A stretch of 64,000 nucleotides of DNA from Gorsachius magnificus (lineage: Eukaryota > Chordata > Aves > Pelecaniformes > Ardeidae): positions 16,636,385 through 16,700,384 of the forward strand of contig CM067084.1 of assembly GCA_034008185.1 (NCBI GenBank), written 5' to 3'. A model generated the notes under the pieces. That model did no database searches. It saw only the letters and a program-made list of their open reading frames with translations, and was not told the DNA's origin. Within the stretch, counting starts at the first letter, position 1. Each line of letters begins with the position of its first letter. The position numbers were made by a program, and so were the translations under genes. Positions 47,801 to 62,100 of the stretch are shown piece by piece.

Positions 47801-49809
47801 AATGCATACAAGAAAGCTCATCTCTTAGGAAGTACTCCTGGGGAATACTTGTTCTTCTCACCATCATTAATTTCAGCGGAGATGCGTGGATAAGGCTGTA
47901 CAAATAAACACAGCTGCGGAATGTGACATAGTAAACAACATGCTGAAACCTCTTGGCAGAGAGTTATTTACCAGAGAGCCCAAATGCAACACTTAGTCCA
48001 TGGAAAAGATGGCATTTAAAGTTTTGGTACTTTTGAATTTTTCAGAAGTAAATATTTATCCTTAAAACTGCTCAATCTAGCCTTGTATTTACACATAAGG
48101 GGGCAGTGTGGTACTGTTAGCCAAATGCCGTGTAGGTGCACATTAGATTTCGTTATTATATATTGCATCATGTTTTAAGAAATGGCTTTAGCACTCTGAG
48201 CACAATTAGAGCTTTGTCACTGTCTGAAAGTGCTGCCGTGTCTGCACTGGGGAGGACCAGGTTGGACTGTTTCCTTTCTTCTTTATAAACATTTTGTTTT
48301 TAGAGAGTTCCTTGCACTATTTTGGCGCGCTCTCATAATCCCTTGTTTGTAGGCACGCGAAAGAGTGGGTGCCAGTTTTCTGAACACTGGTATGGGGAAG
48401 TTCAAGTGACATCATTTTACCTCCCCCACAGCAACATTCACTTATTGGGAAGGAAGGTGGTATTTCTACAGGAGCTTTCCTTTACGCACCATTGCATAGG
48501 CTTCTGGCCTGCTGCTGTCCAGTTTTGGCAATATGATCATTCTTTCACTGTTTTCATGGAAAATGGTGTTTCTGATTATTTTGTACCAGCATAGTCTTCT
48601 ACCTGCCAGTACGAGAGTGATGATTATGCGGCTATAAGCCAGTGTATGTGTGAGTTCTTGAGTCATCTTATTCCTACACGTGTTAATATTCAGGGTTAAC
48701 AGGCCAGGATATGATGACATGTAGAGTTTCTTATACTTTTTTAACATGGTGTCTTGAGTGCCTTAGCACAGGATGCTTGTGGCATTTTCTCACCTGTAGA
48801 GTAGCCTGTCTGGCTTTTAGCTTCGTGCTGCACCTGACATGTGCTGTAATAATCCAAAAATATATTATCTGTAGCATCTCTACTTTCTGCATGAATTTCT
48901 ACTTCATAAAAAGCTTCTCCTTCAAAGATTCATTACAAGTCTCCTCTTCATAATACTTCCCATACAGATACATGGCAATGTAAAGTTGCAAAGAACACCA
49001 TATACCGTTTCATTAGATCTTGTTATATTACTGTGTTGCGTTGCTGTAAGGTGCCATATAGACATAGAGCTTTTCTTGTACGGCTGCTGTTTGTGTTTTT
49101 CTTGATCTGCTGGTTTGTCTTTGATGAAATACATACTAAACTAATTTGTTCATGTGAATCTGCCACGATCACTTGTAAAAGGCTGCTGTTAAATTGTACT
49201 GATAATTTTCTGGAAGTAAATTGGCATCGTTAGACTGTACCCTGTAAGTGACAGTTAAAGTGGAAATGCTATCGGGTGGAGCAAATCTGTGTTGCTGGTT
49301 AAGCCAGAGAGAAATGACATGGTATTTTGTCTGGAGCAGTGATATGGTAATGGTCATGATGCAAAACATAAAATGATGACAAGAAATGCTATCCTTTTTA
49401 TATGCATCTTTGTGAATATCATCATTCAATCGAAATGTGACTCAATATGCAATAGTTAAGTGAAAAAATTCTCACATGGTATGTTACTATGGTATCTCTC
49501 ACTAAAAAACCCTCCCCTCAAAATTTTCCCCTTGCTCTCTTCAAGAGTATGAATTTTTTTTTTTAATTCAAATAGTCGATATTGTAATGATATCACAAGT
49601 TTTGAAAATTAAAATGAGTATTCTGGAAAAATTATAGGTCCTAGGTAAAGCTATAAAGCTTTTTGGTTACTGGCTCATAAAGTTAGTATCCCCCTTTTTC
49701 CCCTTCCCCTCCATCCTAGCTGGCAAGCGCGGCTGCAAATATTTTGTCTTTGGATTAACTGATTTGCAGCTTGGTTAATGTGTAGACAGTGATCTTGCTT
49801 ATTTTCATA

Positions 49810-49833
49810 TTTTATTTATTTATTTATTTAATT
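49810..49833 (+). repeat. (TTTA)n tetranucleotide repeat
   Basis: About five to six copies of TTTA, 180 bases before the acceptor of the last visible exon. Confidence 0.85.
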
Positions 49834-50010
49834 TTAAAGCACTCATTAAAGACCCACGGCATACTCCCAAACTTGAAGGAATGGATTTTTGGCTCCTGCC
49901 TGCTTTGAATGAAATCCAAAACAAATGTTGTTTGATAATGGTTTACGGTTGTATTACACAGGTTGCTCTTCGTGATAAATAATTAACACCCTTTGTGTTC
50001 TTGATTGCAG

Positions 50011-50161
50011 ATTTTCAAAACCCTGCCTGATGCCACTTTCCCTGAGCCAATCTCTATGTCAGTATCTCCTCCAAATGCCCCACCAAGGCAATCAAGAAGA
50101 CAAGGACAACGTATTAAGAGGCCTTTGGCTGTTTACAATCTCTGTCTTGAGCTGGATGATG
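50011..50161 (+). CDS. ARHGAP10: ARHGAP10 exon: first post-GAP linker exon
   Basis: 151 bases, 50 codons plus one base (phase 0 in, phase 1 out). It starts IFKTLPDATFPEPISMSVSP, then PNAPPRQSRRQGQRIKRP and ends LAVYNLCLELDD. It follows the GAP domain directly and is rich in Pro, Ser and Arg; PPNAPPRQS-RRQGQR-KRP and AVYNLCLELDD match human ARHGAP10 closely. The basic QSRRQGQRIKRP stretch resembles a nuclear-localisation or acidic-lipid-binding patch, but I know of no proof. The donor is GTAAGA at 50162. If it is not used, the frame stays open for 59 more codons. Confidence 0.95.
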
Positions 50162-53100
50162 GTAAGATGTTAGTAATAATGTCAGTCTTTGCAGCAGATG
50201 GGCTGTGTATCCTATCTTCAGTAGGTGTTTTCATTTCGTGTTTCATTTGTATATGTGTGTGCATGCACACGCATGCTTGTTTAATTGCTTTGGAACATGT
50301 AAAGACGCAAGGAGAGTATTGTCCTGTGACTTATGTTTAAAAGTAGGACAAACTGTCTTAAATATGCTTTTCCCCTCTAAAAAGAAGCAGCTCCTGTTTC
50401 TTTGGGGAAATCTGTTTGACCTCTACTGAAGATTACACAGTCATAAGATAAATGGAGAGAGAACTAAAATTAAAACAAATCTTTTATGAGAAGAGCTAAT
50501 GCACTCTACAGTTAAATTCATCTGGATTAAAGGCTCAGGTCACCACTGCACTAGAGAATACTACTACTTCACTTGAATCTTTAATACCTTGATGTAACTA
50601 GCAGTAAACACTTGTAAACTTGCCTTGCTGTTGAGAAGCAAAGGAAAAAACCCTCTTGCTTTTGCATGGAGTCTGCAGTAGCAAAATACAGTGAGGCGAA
50701 GGGTGTATAACATCTTATATATTCTGACTGTTGGCCAGAAACATAATCATTTTCCTGAAATGTCATTGCTTGGGGATACGTACAGTACTGAGAAGGCAAG
50801 TCAGGGCTCATTTTATGTTCCAGATTTTCTCCACCCTATTCCCTTTCTCCTTCCTAATGTTGTTATTTGATTGTCTTTTCACATGAAGAATCATGGGATC
50901 AGGGCACAAAGTCCAGTTATCAGCAAGTGAAAATAAACAGGAATATTTTGAACTCATGCAGTAGTATGAGGTTCACTGATGAACTGTCATTAAATCAGTG
51001 GTCAGCAGTGGTTGATTTCTTAAGGAGAATGCACAAATACCTACAATAGCTGTTAAGTGCAGGTTTTAGAAATAAACTCAGGACTGTTTATTGTCTCAAA
51101 GCCAGTTTTACAAAGTCTGCAAGAAATGCAGCATGCCTGCCATCAGATTTAATTCACCAGAGAGAGACGTAATCTCAGTGCCTTTCTTGTCTTGCATCAA
51201 ATATAAAACTAAATGCCTTGACTAGAAGGTGTTTAGGTGTTTAGGGTGCATCTACTTGAAAAACTTAAGCTGTGTTGATTTGAATAATATGCTACCAAAA
51301 GCTAAGAAAGCTCTTGAGCTCTATCTGCAATAATAAATTTATCCTCATTTGAAAAACAAAACAAAACTGAAGTCACTCACAGAGTTGTTTACATCTAATT
51401 TTGAATGTGAAATACCACAACTTTTCCAGGTCCATGCTGCAAGGTGTGCACTGAGGACCTGACTGTGACCCTAACACAGTAGACAGAAAGTAGTTGATGG
51501 ATTATTTTTATTGTAAGATCCAAAAATACAGCGTTACTGTTGGAAGCTGTTATAAATTTAGAATTTCTCCTAAATACAGTCCATATTTTTGTCTAATTTG
51601 GGCATCTCAACAAAGAGAAGAACTGGGATTGTTAAAGGCTGTAATTGTTATATATCATATGGAAATTTGGTACTTGTCTGGGAATTCTAGTGTGGAGAAT
51701 TGCAGAATAAGCTAATATGTCATTATGCATATATGGTCACATGTTGGAATTGTGATGAAGGCTGAATTGCTGCAGGTGAAGTCACAGTTCCAGGATCGAT
51801 GGCGCTGAGTTTCAGTGGGATGTGAAAATAGTATTTCCCCTTGTAACTTCCCCAAAATTATCCTCTGTAGCCGCTACTGAAGGTAGCAGTATTCTGAGTT
51901 TGTTGTTGCTAGAAACTGGCTGTTGCTAGGTCCCAACTACATGCTAATGCTTATTTTATTTGTGTTTAGCCATGTAGTTGTGTCAGTGAGCTAGTCAGTA
52001 GTTGGTACAATGGTTGGTTGGCGTGTGTGCAGTACACATGGCGATGCAGTACCTTCAGCCCAGCTGCATCGTTGCATTATCTGAGGAACTACCCCAATGG
52101 ATATGGGTTGCATAAATCAGCCAGGCTGATTAATTATCTAGTCACTGAGTAGAGCTCAGTGCCTCCAAATACGCGCCATGGCCTTCAGTTACTTTGTTCT
52201 TTGGAGAGGGGGGTAAGGAATAAAAGTGAGCCTGGGCTTCGTTCCATATTTACCTAGTTTCTTGGCTAACAAATGCATGTTTTATAACTGCTCTTTGGAA
52301 GATTTTATCCTGTGTGTGTTTTTAACAGGAAATTAAACATTAAACCCCTTCCCTCCCCCTTCTTTATTCACAATGGCATGAGTTAAGCACCAGGCATAAG
52401 CCAGTGTTTTGTATTTCCTGGATATGGCAAAATTATCATAATCTTGTTTTAAACCAAGTAGCTGGTACATATTTATATGTAAATATATTTGTAGACAAAT
52501 ATATCTCTAAAGTTATTGTAATTACATATAAATATTTTCTGTGCCTTGAAACTAGAGGTATGTTGGAGACAAAATCTCTCTGTGCTGTAAAACTTCTTGA
52601 GTGTGTTTCTTTTAGGATTGTTATGCAAACCAGGAAATTGTTAGAAAAGCGGAAACAAGTCTTTAACTATCAGCTGCTCCAGGGAGTTAACAGGCTTCAG
52701 AATCCACTGCTTGAATTGTAAATGCAGGGTTCGGGCCAGCTTTTCCTTTTAAAAGCATGTTTGCAGTCGGGAAGCTTCTTGACTGCCCACAAAATGTATG
52801 CAGCAACCACCCAGAAAGGGGCTGTAAGTGACAAATATTGCTAGCTATAATAGCTGAAGAACACACACTATGTTTGATAAAAATCTTTATTTTGCCTTCT
52901 AGTAATTAGCTGTACTGAGTTCTGAGCGTGCATAGATTTTCCTTGTACATGGCAATTAGATGATTAAACCTATTTGCAAACAGTTCAAGTATTATATTTA
53001 CTACCATAAGGATCTTAATTTCCTGAAAGACAAACTTAAGTCACAGATGATACTGTCTGGGGTTTTTTTTGGTTTTTTTTTTTTCAACTTCTTTCCTCTG

Positions 53101-56100
53101 TGGTAAGCCAGTTACTAAATTTTCACTCTGAAGTTTTTCGACATCTCAGTGTCTCAAGTAGAACTAGACTTAATGGGGAACTCTGAGCTACTTTCATGTG
53201 TGGCCTAAACCTGAAGTTCTTGTTTCAGCAAAAGCAGATTTGTCTGAGATTTACATTAGGGTCATTTCCAGAGTTTTCTTGCCTTCTAAAATGAAGACAT
53301 GGGATTTGTTTGGTTTTGGTTTTTTTTTTTCCTTTTTCTGGAAATAGCTTTTTTCCCCAGTTCTACTATCTGAATGAATTTTAGAGTGAATTAAGTAGCA
53401 ACACAGAAACTCTCGTAGCTTGCAGACTCAGCTATGTACAAACGACTTTTCATTCTCTCTCTGTCTCTCTATGCAGGGAGAGAGGCACTGTTAGCTAGAA
53501 CAGGGAGCTGTTTATCCTGTTCTAAAAATGTCATTGCGTCTTTATTTTCCATTTGGATAGTCAGTATATATCAGAGGAGACCTCTGTTTATATTTCTTCT
53601 AGAGGGCAATGCAGAGTTACAGCTTTGTTCCCTCCCAATTTTATTTTAATTTTTATATATTTCCGTGTCTTGTAGTAAAATAAATGAATTGTTGCTTTGT
53701 TTTGTTTAATCTTTTTCTGTGCCAGAGGCTTGGAGATTATTGAACTATTTTGCAGGGCTACTAGAGCAACATGGCAAGAAAAGTCCTGTGGAAGGTAGGC
53801 AATATAATGCAGTCCATCCAAGATGAACAGAGAGTCAGCAAGAGTTGCATAAATCACACCTAGAGTCAAGAAACGGGTCTTGCATGGCAATTTGTTCAAC
53901 TACAGAACTATTTATTTTCTAAACAAACCAAAATATACTTCTTAAGCCACCGTACTTGCTGATGCCTTAATCTATTTGAATACCCTCTAGGTGTCAAAAT
54001 TTCTCATTGGCGCGTTCACGGACATAGCACACAGGTCTCATGGGGGGCTTCTTTGCTGTGTTTTTAAGATATTTGTCTCCTATCCCACCACTCTGGAACT
54101 CAGGAGGCATATGGGGTGTTTGCTATAGCTTTCTGTTGCTGCTGTAAACTGTTGTGTTTCTAGTGCTTTAGAAAGCAGATTCTTGTGTAGAATCCTAAAA
54201 AAAAAAAATAAATTAGAATTGCTACTTAACCCTTTAAAACTTTGTGCTAACTTGTATTACCCTCTGAAGTATTTAGAGAAGCCAAAGTAGGAATGGTAGG
54301 TTAGTGTTGAATAGGAGTAGCTGTTTTTGATGGTTTTGGGTGGGAATTGGAGTGAGACAGTGTCTTAAATTGGGTGATAAATTAATTTGCAGGAACTACT
54401 GTGGCATTCAATTAAATTACTTCATCAAAGTAAAATGTGATGCGTATAATTGTTACATAGCTTCCATGCAGTATTCCCTCTCCCTCCTCCTCCCGTCCCT
54501 TCCTGCCCCAAACAAATAAGTAAAAAAATCATAAACTTGATTTAGAATTACAGAACATAAAACCTGCGTGTTAGAGGAAGCCTTGGATTTGTAGAAAGGC
54601 GACTGGTCTTCAGGGCTGGAGGAGCCCAGAGCTGCAAGGTTGCAGGTGGGAAACCCGGCCTTGAACTCTTTTCTATTTCTGAATCTGCTGCTTGGAAGTG
54701 TTTCTGTAACCTGGCACACAGCAGGGGAAATGGAAAGAAAAGCAGCTACATAGGCATATCAAAAAGCCATAAGGGCTTGCAACACTTGCTTACAGAGCTA
54801 TTGTTAACAGCTGAGCAGAACACACAGTTATGCTGTTACAAAATAAGGTCCACCAATATTAGTTGTGAGGGGAAGATCAGTATGACTGCTGTTTGCCGTG
54901 TAGAATTTAAGATAGTTTGGATTTCACCTTGCTGCAGGAACAGTTCCTGCAATTCTGTGCGATCTATCACAGCTTTATCCACCTGATGGCTCTGAGTAGG
55001 ATGAGTGCCATACAAAGTAAAAGTAATTTTGAGCTACTGCCAGTAAAGGTGAAGCTTTTTCTTAGGTAATAGTGGGTATGTAGAGGGTCCCAGTTTCCTA
55101 TCAGATAATCAACTTCTGCTTGCAAAGCTTTAGGTCTGTAGAAGGTACTTACTTTCTTGGAGGTATGGAATAATTTTGGTCTGTGTTTTGTATACACAAT
55201 ATACATTGTCTGGCTGTTGTTATACCTGTGAGTAATCTACTTGCTACAGCCTACTTGCCGCACAGTTATCTGAAATAAAATTTAACTGTCATACTGTAGT
55301 AAACTTCTCCTAACTTTTACTTCTTTTTAAATTATGCGTGCCAAAATCTTCATGGTTTGTGTGAGAATTGCCTTAGTACCATCACCAGTGCTCGTCCGCT
55401 TTCAGTATATGAAATCTAGAGGCTGTAGAAATGTTCAAAATAAACACATCCACATGTCTGCACACACACACGCAACAGGAGTCAGAGGTGTAGGGAAAGG
55501 GAATTTGAATAGGCTTAAAACTAAAATCTGAATTTAAAGACGGAGTGGGGAGTTCAGGAGAAAGGGTCAGTCTTTCCTTGAGGCCAGGCATTATTAAAAA
55601 TCTCTGATCTCCTGTAATAATCCTTCATCTCTAATTCTCTACCTTCTGCACACAGACATGCAAGGGCACATAATACTGTAAGAAGGCCAATTTGGCATGC
55701 TAAAAGCCATTAATCCCAGGCATGGAAGTCACTGACGTATCTTTGCTACATGCCAGCTGTGCCCTGGCCAACCTCTGTTGGTTGAAAGTAAATGCTCTCA
55801 CCCCGCACACGAGAGTACAAGTAGAATGAAGGCTTGAAGCTGTGCAGCTCCTCAGTCAGTTTCATATGGAAGACAGCATGCATTTCACCGAATAAGTTGT
55901 TTCCTCACACAGGGTGCTCTTGCTTCCTTTCACTAGTGACAGTGATAGGAGAGAAGGTCTTGGAGGGGGGGAGATGGTGAACTTTCTGAAAGGCTGATAT
56001 GCAAGTTAGAAAATGTGGTTCTTCTTCCTGTTGTGCTCCCACTCTGTCAGTGTTTTTAATTCTGTCAGAAAAAAAGTATATTCTTGTTCTTCCATCAGCT

Positions 56101-59100
56101 CCTGGAAGTCTTTGTCCTATTTTGTTCTTTTTCCCCTTTTATTTTCTGTTTTCTTCTTTTGAAAGTTGCACTTAGTACAAGATGAATTACATTACTATCA
56201 CTTCTTTCCTTCCCAGCTGTACTTGCAACTTGCTGAACCAACAGGGAGATTGAAGAAGTACTTAGGGGTTATCATGGAGGAGTAATAGTGGTGGGACTAG
56301 CTTGACTGGGATTGCAGTCTCATCTAAGGCTACTTGACTGGGGCCAAGCAAATTAGCCTCAGAGACCATGTTAGTGGGCATCTGCAAGCAAGAACATGTG
56401 TGATACCTGGCAAGTTTGGTTATCCCACTGAGCAAGTGGGTTTCTGTTGTTCCGTAACGGGTGCAAATTCACTGATGATGAGTGTGTTCACTTCTTCTGT
56501 CTCCCTGGCCATTGACACTGTTTGGTGCTGCCTGTGTGCTGCACAGCCTCCTGGATCCAGTTCCGCAGCCTCCCTTCCATAGTGCAGCTGAGTCCAACCC
56601 TGAGCCCTTGCCAGATGTGGTTTAAAAAAAAAATAAATGTTGCACTTGCAGACATTTAACCCTGGAGTGTTGGAGGCATGGATAGTGGTAGAAGAATCCA
56701 GGCATGGAAGAAAATGTTGACCTAACTACAATGAGGTAGCAAAATCTGTCTTCCTAATTGCTGCCTTTTAAATAATCAGCTGGGAGATAGGAGGTGCAAC
56801 AACCATGTCACCTAGATGTTCAGTTAAAACAGCTGATAAAACTTCCTTAAGGGCTGCTTAGCTTGTCTTCAGTTGTCTTTTTAATAAGTCATAGGCATCC
56901 TGCTTCATCCATCCCTCCGTTGAAGTCACTGTTACGGCAAATGGAGAGAGGTGAGCAAAATGAGGAAGGAGGCACAGCCTTCTGGCTTGTGTCAGCAGCA
57001 TACTGAAAATGTTTCAGAGTGGCTTTCTTACGAGACCCCTTACATACACCGTGTGAGAGCAGTTAGGCTTTGTCATTATCCAAGTACCACCATGGGCTGC
57101 AGTATCATTGGTAAGAAACTTCTACTTTTAATAAGTCATTTGAAGTAATTGTAAATGAAGTAAACTAAATAGCAAGAGAAGAGGAGACAACAGCATGATA
57201 CAATCTCTTTTTGACAGCTCAGGAAAAGAGTTTTGAACACCTTACCTTTTGGGGGTGGAAGGACCCTTACAGAGACATTTTCCAGCTGATCAGTGGCTGA
57301 ATTGCCAACTCAACAGAAAAGAAAAGGAAACATGGAAGATTTATTTTCATGGACTTGGGAAGTTTTGATGCCATTTAAGAAGTGCTGCTGAATTAGGAAA
57401 CTTTTAGCCCTGATGATAGCATTGTACCCCTTTTTGATCTTCTTTGGTTTTTCACAGTTCTCATTCATTAGACTAGAGCTCTTCTGTTGGTAGGTTTCAA
57501 TACAGGCGTGGACCATAGGTGAATGTTGCCTGGACTTACGGAAACCCAAAACGCTCAGTGCTACCAAAAAACTATGAAAGCTGTGAGGCAATCAATTTAT
57601 CTTACTATTTGTCAGAGTTTTCAGGAAGTAGCTTCAGTTCATCACTGCATTTTTCAGCCTTGAAATTAATGTGTGGCATCTGGTAAGGCTGGAGGTCGTG
57701 TGTGGTTTCCTGCCAAGTAAGCTCTGGTAAAAAATGAGTAATCTTTGAGTTTAGATACTGCTCTTGTTATCATAGTATACACAAATCAAAAGAGGAACCC
57801 CTCTGCACACTTCTATCTGATTTCTGTTGTATTTCAAAATATAATTATGTGATATAAATTAACAGCCCAACCTTGTATCCGTGACTCTATCTTGAACTGG
57901 TTTTCCACAGCTTGGGGAATAAATTGGAATTCTTTATACCCATTTTAGTTTTAGCTTGCTCAGCAAAAGGCTTACCTACAGTTCTATGTGTTTTTGGGAT
58001 TTTATTGACGTAAAGAAGTAATCCAAGCAATATTTCTCCTGAATTTTGAGAGAGGTCCTGCAGTGAGGGAGATATTTATTGAAATAATTGCTTGTTATTG
58101 CAGTTTAAGTGTATGTCTAGAAAGCTGCTTGTTTAAAATTGAACTTTGCATTTTAGAAATAAAAAAAGTATCAAAAAGGAGGAGGGCCAAGGGCATGGTC
58201 CCAAAACCCCACTTGCCCCTAAGTAACTTGCAGATGAACAACACATTTCTTTCCCTTTCCTAGCCCCGACTCAGACACCCACCTTTCTGGCTACAGTTCT
58301 TGAGTTGCATCAGCCAGTCTTGAGGCAAATTCTCTGTAGTGCAGCTTCCTTCTTTTTCTGACGTATCTGAATCATTATGGAGTTGGGAAAAACAATCTTT
58401 CTACAGGAAAGCTACTTTGTGCCTAGGATGCACATGCTTGTGCATGCACACCTTTGAAAAATATATCAAAGTTGGTCTTTATCTAGGAAAAAACTGTAGT
58501 CAACTCTTGTGTTAATTATTTTGTCTGAGAGAAAAAAAATAGCTGGCGTAGAGATCTAATTAATTCTTACTGCGTGTGTTTTGAAAGATAGCATGAAACT
58601 GATGGATATGTGGGCTGTCTGCTGTCCATTTGCTCCATGAAAGCTCTGCTGGTTTTAGGGTGTATGAGTCTATGATGTCTAAATTTATGTAAGAACTAAC
58701 TGCATAGTAAGGCAGTACTGCAGTGTATAGGATTTGCTACACAATGAGGATAATGGATACTTTCTGATAATTAAATGCGGTAACATAAAGCCATTTTTCT
58801 GAGTGTTTACAGGAATCTGACCTCCAAAGTACCCATTATTCGGGAACAGTGAAATAACTCTCTTGTTTAGTTTTAACATTCTCTATGATTATTTTTGACC
58901 AAATAATAGATCATTATTAGCCTGCTTTTATGTAATTTCACCTTAGTTTGGAAACTTACATGTTTAAACAGTGCAATTTCTGTAGTATGGAGGTGAGTAA
59001 TAAACAATTCTGTTGACCAGCTTCAGTGGTGTGATAAACAAAAGTACAGAGTTTCTTAATTTACTAAGAAACTGATGACTTGCCTTCATTAATTCAGAAA

Positions 59101-62100
59101 ACCTTAAAAATTTGAAGAAGTAGAAGAATGTTTGAGTTCACGTGGTGTTTGGCGTGATTACTGCAGGATGGTTTGTACTGTAAATACAAACCAAACGCAA
59201 ACACAGGATGCAGCCCTGCATCTAGAAAAGGTCGTTCTTGACTGCAGAGTCCTCTGATCACTCTGAGTATCACATGAAGCTCCACTAGAGTTACTCCTAG
59301 CTTTCCAGGGATGGCTGAATCCTTTCTGGAGAGATTGGTACTTCCTATCATGGGATCACTTCAAGTTTTATTAACTGTGTGAGACAACTTCTCTTTGGCT
59401 GTGTTTTTCATGCCTGTGTTCTGTGGATGCTGAAGATCTAGCACACGGAACTAAGTTCTTGCTTGGCAGAGGATATTTATGATGATAGTCATATTTTTCT
59501 TCTGTCCCTGATCTGTGAGATTCCTATTAAAATGAAAACATAGTACATAGCCACAAATTAACATAAGAGCAAAGCCACTTTCTACTTGGTTTTACTTCTG
59601 TATTACTGTGGGACATTAGCTATTTACGGTGAATGAAAGTTTGTCATCTCTGAGCTGGATGCAGCTGTGATGCTGCTGGGGGAGGATGGGTGGCTGCACA
59701 GCAGTGCAGCTGCTGCTTCCCCATCTCCTGGTGCAGAAAGTGTCAGGCTCGAAGGTGCTAATGGGGATTTTGCAGCGTCTTAATTTACTCTCCTCAGTAA
59801 TTCTCCCCATCACCCCTTGTCTATGACTAGACCTGTGTGACTGTGTCAAAGTGGAATAAGACATGTCTCTGGTCCTCTTATTTTGCCATGGTTTGTGTAT
59901 CCGATGAGCACTAAAACCATAGAATAGTTCTGTTCTGCCTGTTCTGTGTATCTCAGTAGAAACTCTCATATATTCCTCATTTGATCCAGAAACACTCACT
60001 TTCATAAACTGTTTTCATCCTCTGGCTACCCTTAAACTTTAGATGCTGGTTGTAATGTTGATGTTAAAGATTAGTCTTTCTTTTAATAGTAAAGTATGTG
60101 ATTATTCAGTTTACTTAAGCTGAAGTTGGAAGAAAACTCTCTCACTCAAGCAAGTAACTGATAGTGTTAGCTCTCTGGTTTTTGTAGGTTTTATTACAAA
60201 TGTTTCTTCTTATTTTGAATTCTTGGAGTAAAGTAAGGATCTGATTATTGACTCTGCCAAAGTATTTCAGGGTTTTTTTTCAACTTTGGATGCCAACAAA
60301 AAATATTCTTAGACTAGCCAGATGGAAAAAGGAGGAAAAAAAGGCAGCTGGGAGGCATGGCATGCTCAGTTAGGTAGAAGCTGAGTTCAGATTTCTGGTA
60401 TGGAGGGTCTGAGGGCCTTTACTATCTGAGGCTCATCCAGACAAAAGGGAAAAGGAATTGAGGGTTACATATTTGCTGGAGAGAAGCTAGACGAGGTAAG
60501 TCTTAGTGTATATATAGGTACTTTCTTACCTTACGGGGATTTTTCATTATGAGAAAGGGTGATATGAGGCATGGAGTGGGGGAAGGAGGACGAATATTTG
60601 GGTTAGAAACCAAACAGTAACTAGTTCCAGCTAGACACAACCAGTAAATGATTAGGATCAACCTAAGCTATCTTACTTTCTAGATAGGGCTGGTCTGAAC
60701 TATGAACAGCCATAAAGGCAAAGCATGGGTATCTGTTGCAGAGGCACAGTGAAAGCTCTGAGGCTTGGATGAGTGTTGTGATTAGAACAGTGAAACAAGA
60801 AGATAATTTAGATGACAGTTTAAAAGGATCTGAGCAGTCAAAAAATTTAAATAGTATGCAAAAGGTGGTGAGAATGTGAAACAAGTTTTAACTCTATTGA
60901 GAGTAAAATTGGATCTTACACCTGTTTGCGTATGATGAGGAGAGGAATAATAGAAGCAGCTTGGTGACAGCTCTAGAAAGATGGCCAAGCTGAAGGCACT
61001 CAGAGGCTTCCCACAAATATAAAGAAGAAAAGGTGAAGAGTTGATGGCTGGAGTGTTGGCAAAAATATGAGACGTCATACAGATTTACTGCTTTTTATAC
61101 CAAGAACCCTCATGTCCTTCATCTGTTCTGGCACTCTCTGGAACCCAAAGATAAGAGTGTAACGGGAGAGAAAAGGGAGTGGTGTGGATATTTTGAAGGA
61201 GAGAAGATGAAGACACCAGGAACACCAAACTGTATGCTCAAAGAACAAATAAGATGAGCTTTAAAAGAAATCACATCTTCCCTATTTTATAGTATAAGAG
61301 CTCATTAGAATTCAAGTGGTAGAAAAGACAAATAGGAAGTTCCGGGAGCTCCTCTTCGAAAGGGACTCATCAGTCCATTGTGGCAGTCAGCCTTTTCATA
61401 GAAATGGGAAACCTGTCAGTGCTGCTCACTGGAGAACAATGTCGGAGTAAAGAGGAGTGAGAGGAAAGAATAAAAATATCAGAGTATCAGTATTAGGGAG
61501 CCTCTGAATTCTGAGGTAAAGTGAAAACCATAAAGCTGATTCAATTCCAGCAGTGTCCTTAACTCATTCTTTAGCAAACAAACCATGTCAAAACTTTATA
61601 GGCTTTTTAATCTCCAGCAGCTTAGGTTCTTTACTGGCTCCACAAAGCAAAATACAGGAAAAGGGTAGGGGGAAAAATAGAGGAAATGGCTAGCAGTAAA
61701 TATATGTTACAGGTTTTGAAGAATTGTTAAAAAGGACTTAGCTATGAAAGTTGATATAGGATTTATAATCAGCAGGATTAAGCAGAAATCTTCACAGACA
61801 GGGCTGTTGCAAGGTGAATATTTTGAATAATGTGAAGCCATCTAACTTACTCTAAAAAAGTTCTCTGGTCATGGGGTTGTATGGCTTGGCAATGTTAATA
61901 TTTAAAACATCTTGTAGCATGCTGAAGAAGTTTGGAGAAACTGGAGGAATGCTAATGTATTTAGAAAGGTAAATACAAATCCTTGATGATACATTTACAT
62001 ATGGGGCAAGGGTAGGAGGAATTGCAAATAATGACAATGGCAGTTACGTAGGAGTTGTGGTCATGTGCTAAGCTGCACCCATTCAAACAAGATAAGCTTG

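Larger units (their letters stand above)
35674..50010 (+). other. ARHGAP10: Intron, 14.3 kb, with candidate alternative 3' end
   Basis: Phase-0 intron, the longest complete one here. Contents: A18 at 36311-36328; TG/TA-rich microsatellite about 41471-41522; ATTT tetranucleotide repeats at 42593-42617 and 49810-49833; C13 at 42827-42839; a candidate alternative last exon at 43912-44160; a T-rich block at 44841-44894; and a GC- and CpG-richer patch at about 46850-47480 with a TCTCGCGAGG motif at 47017-47026. Otherwise AT-rich sequence without recognised genes. It ends TTCTTGATTGCAG. Confidence 0.8.

Noticed and set aside
52404..52721. 105-codon open frame on the + strand in the last intron
   Set aside because: Does not match the expected ARHGAP10 linker or SH3 exons, composition is that of intron, and no acceptor fits its phase convincingly.
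59911..59935. ACCATAGAATAGTTCTG, resembling the end of a CR1 element
   Set aside because: Only a short partial likeness, without the repeated ATTCTATG-type tail or any CR1 body next to it.
59616..60005. 129-codon open frame on the minus strand
   Set aside because: Longest minus-strand frame late in the window, but no known motif, no domain pattern and no flanking gene signals.
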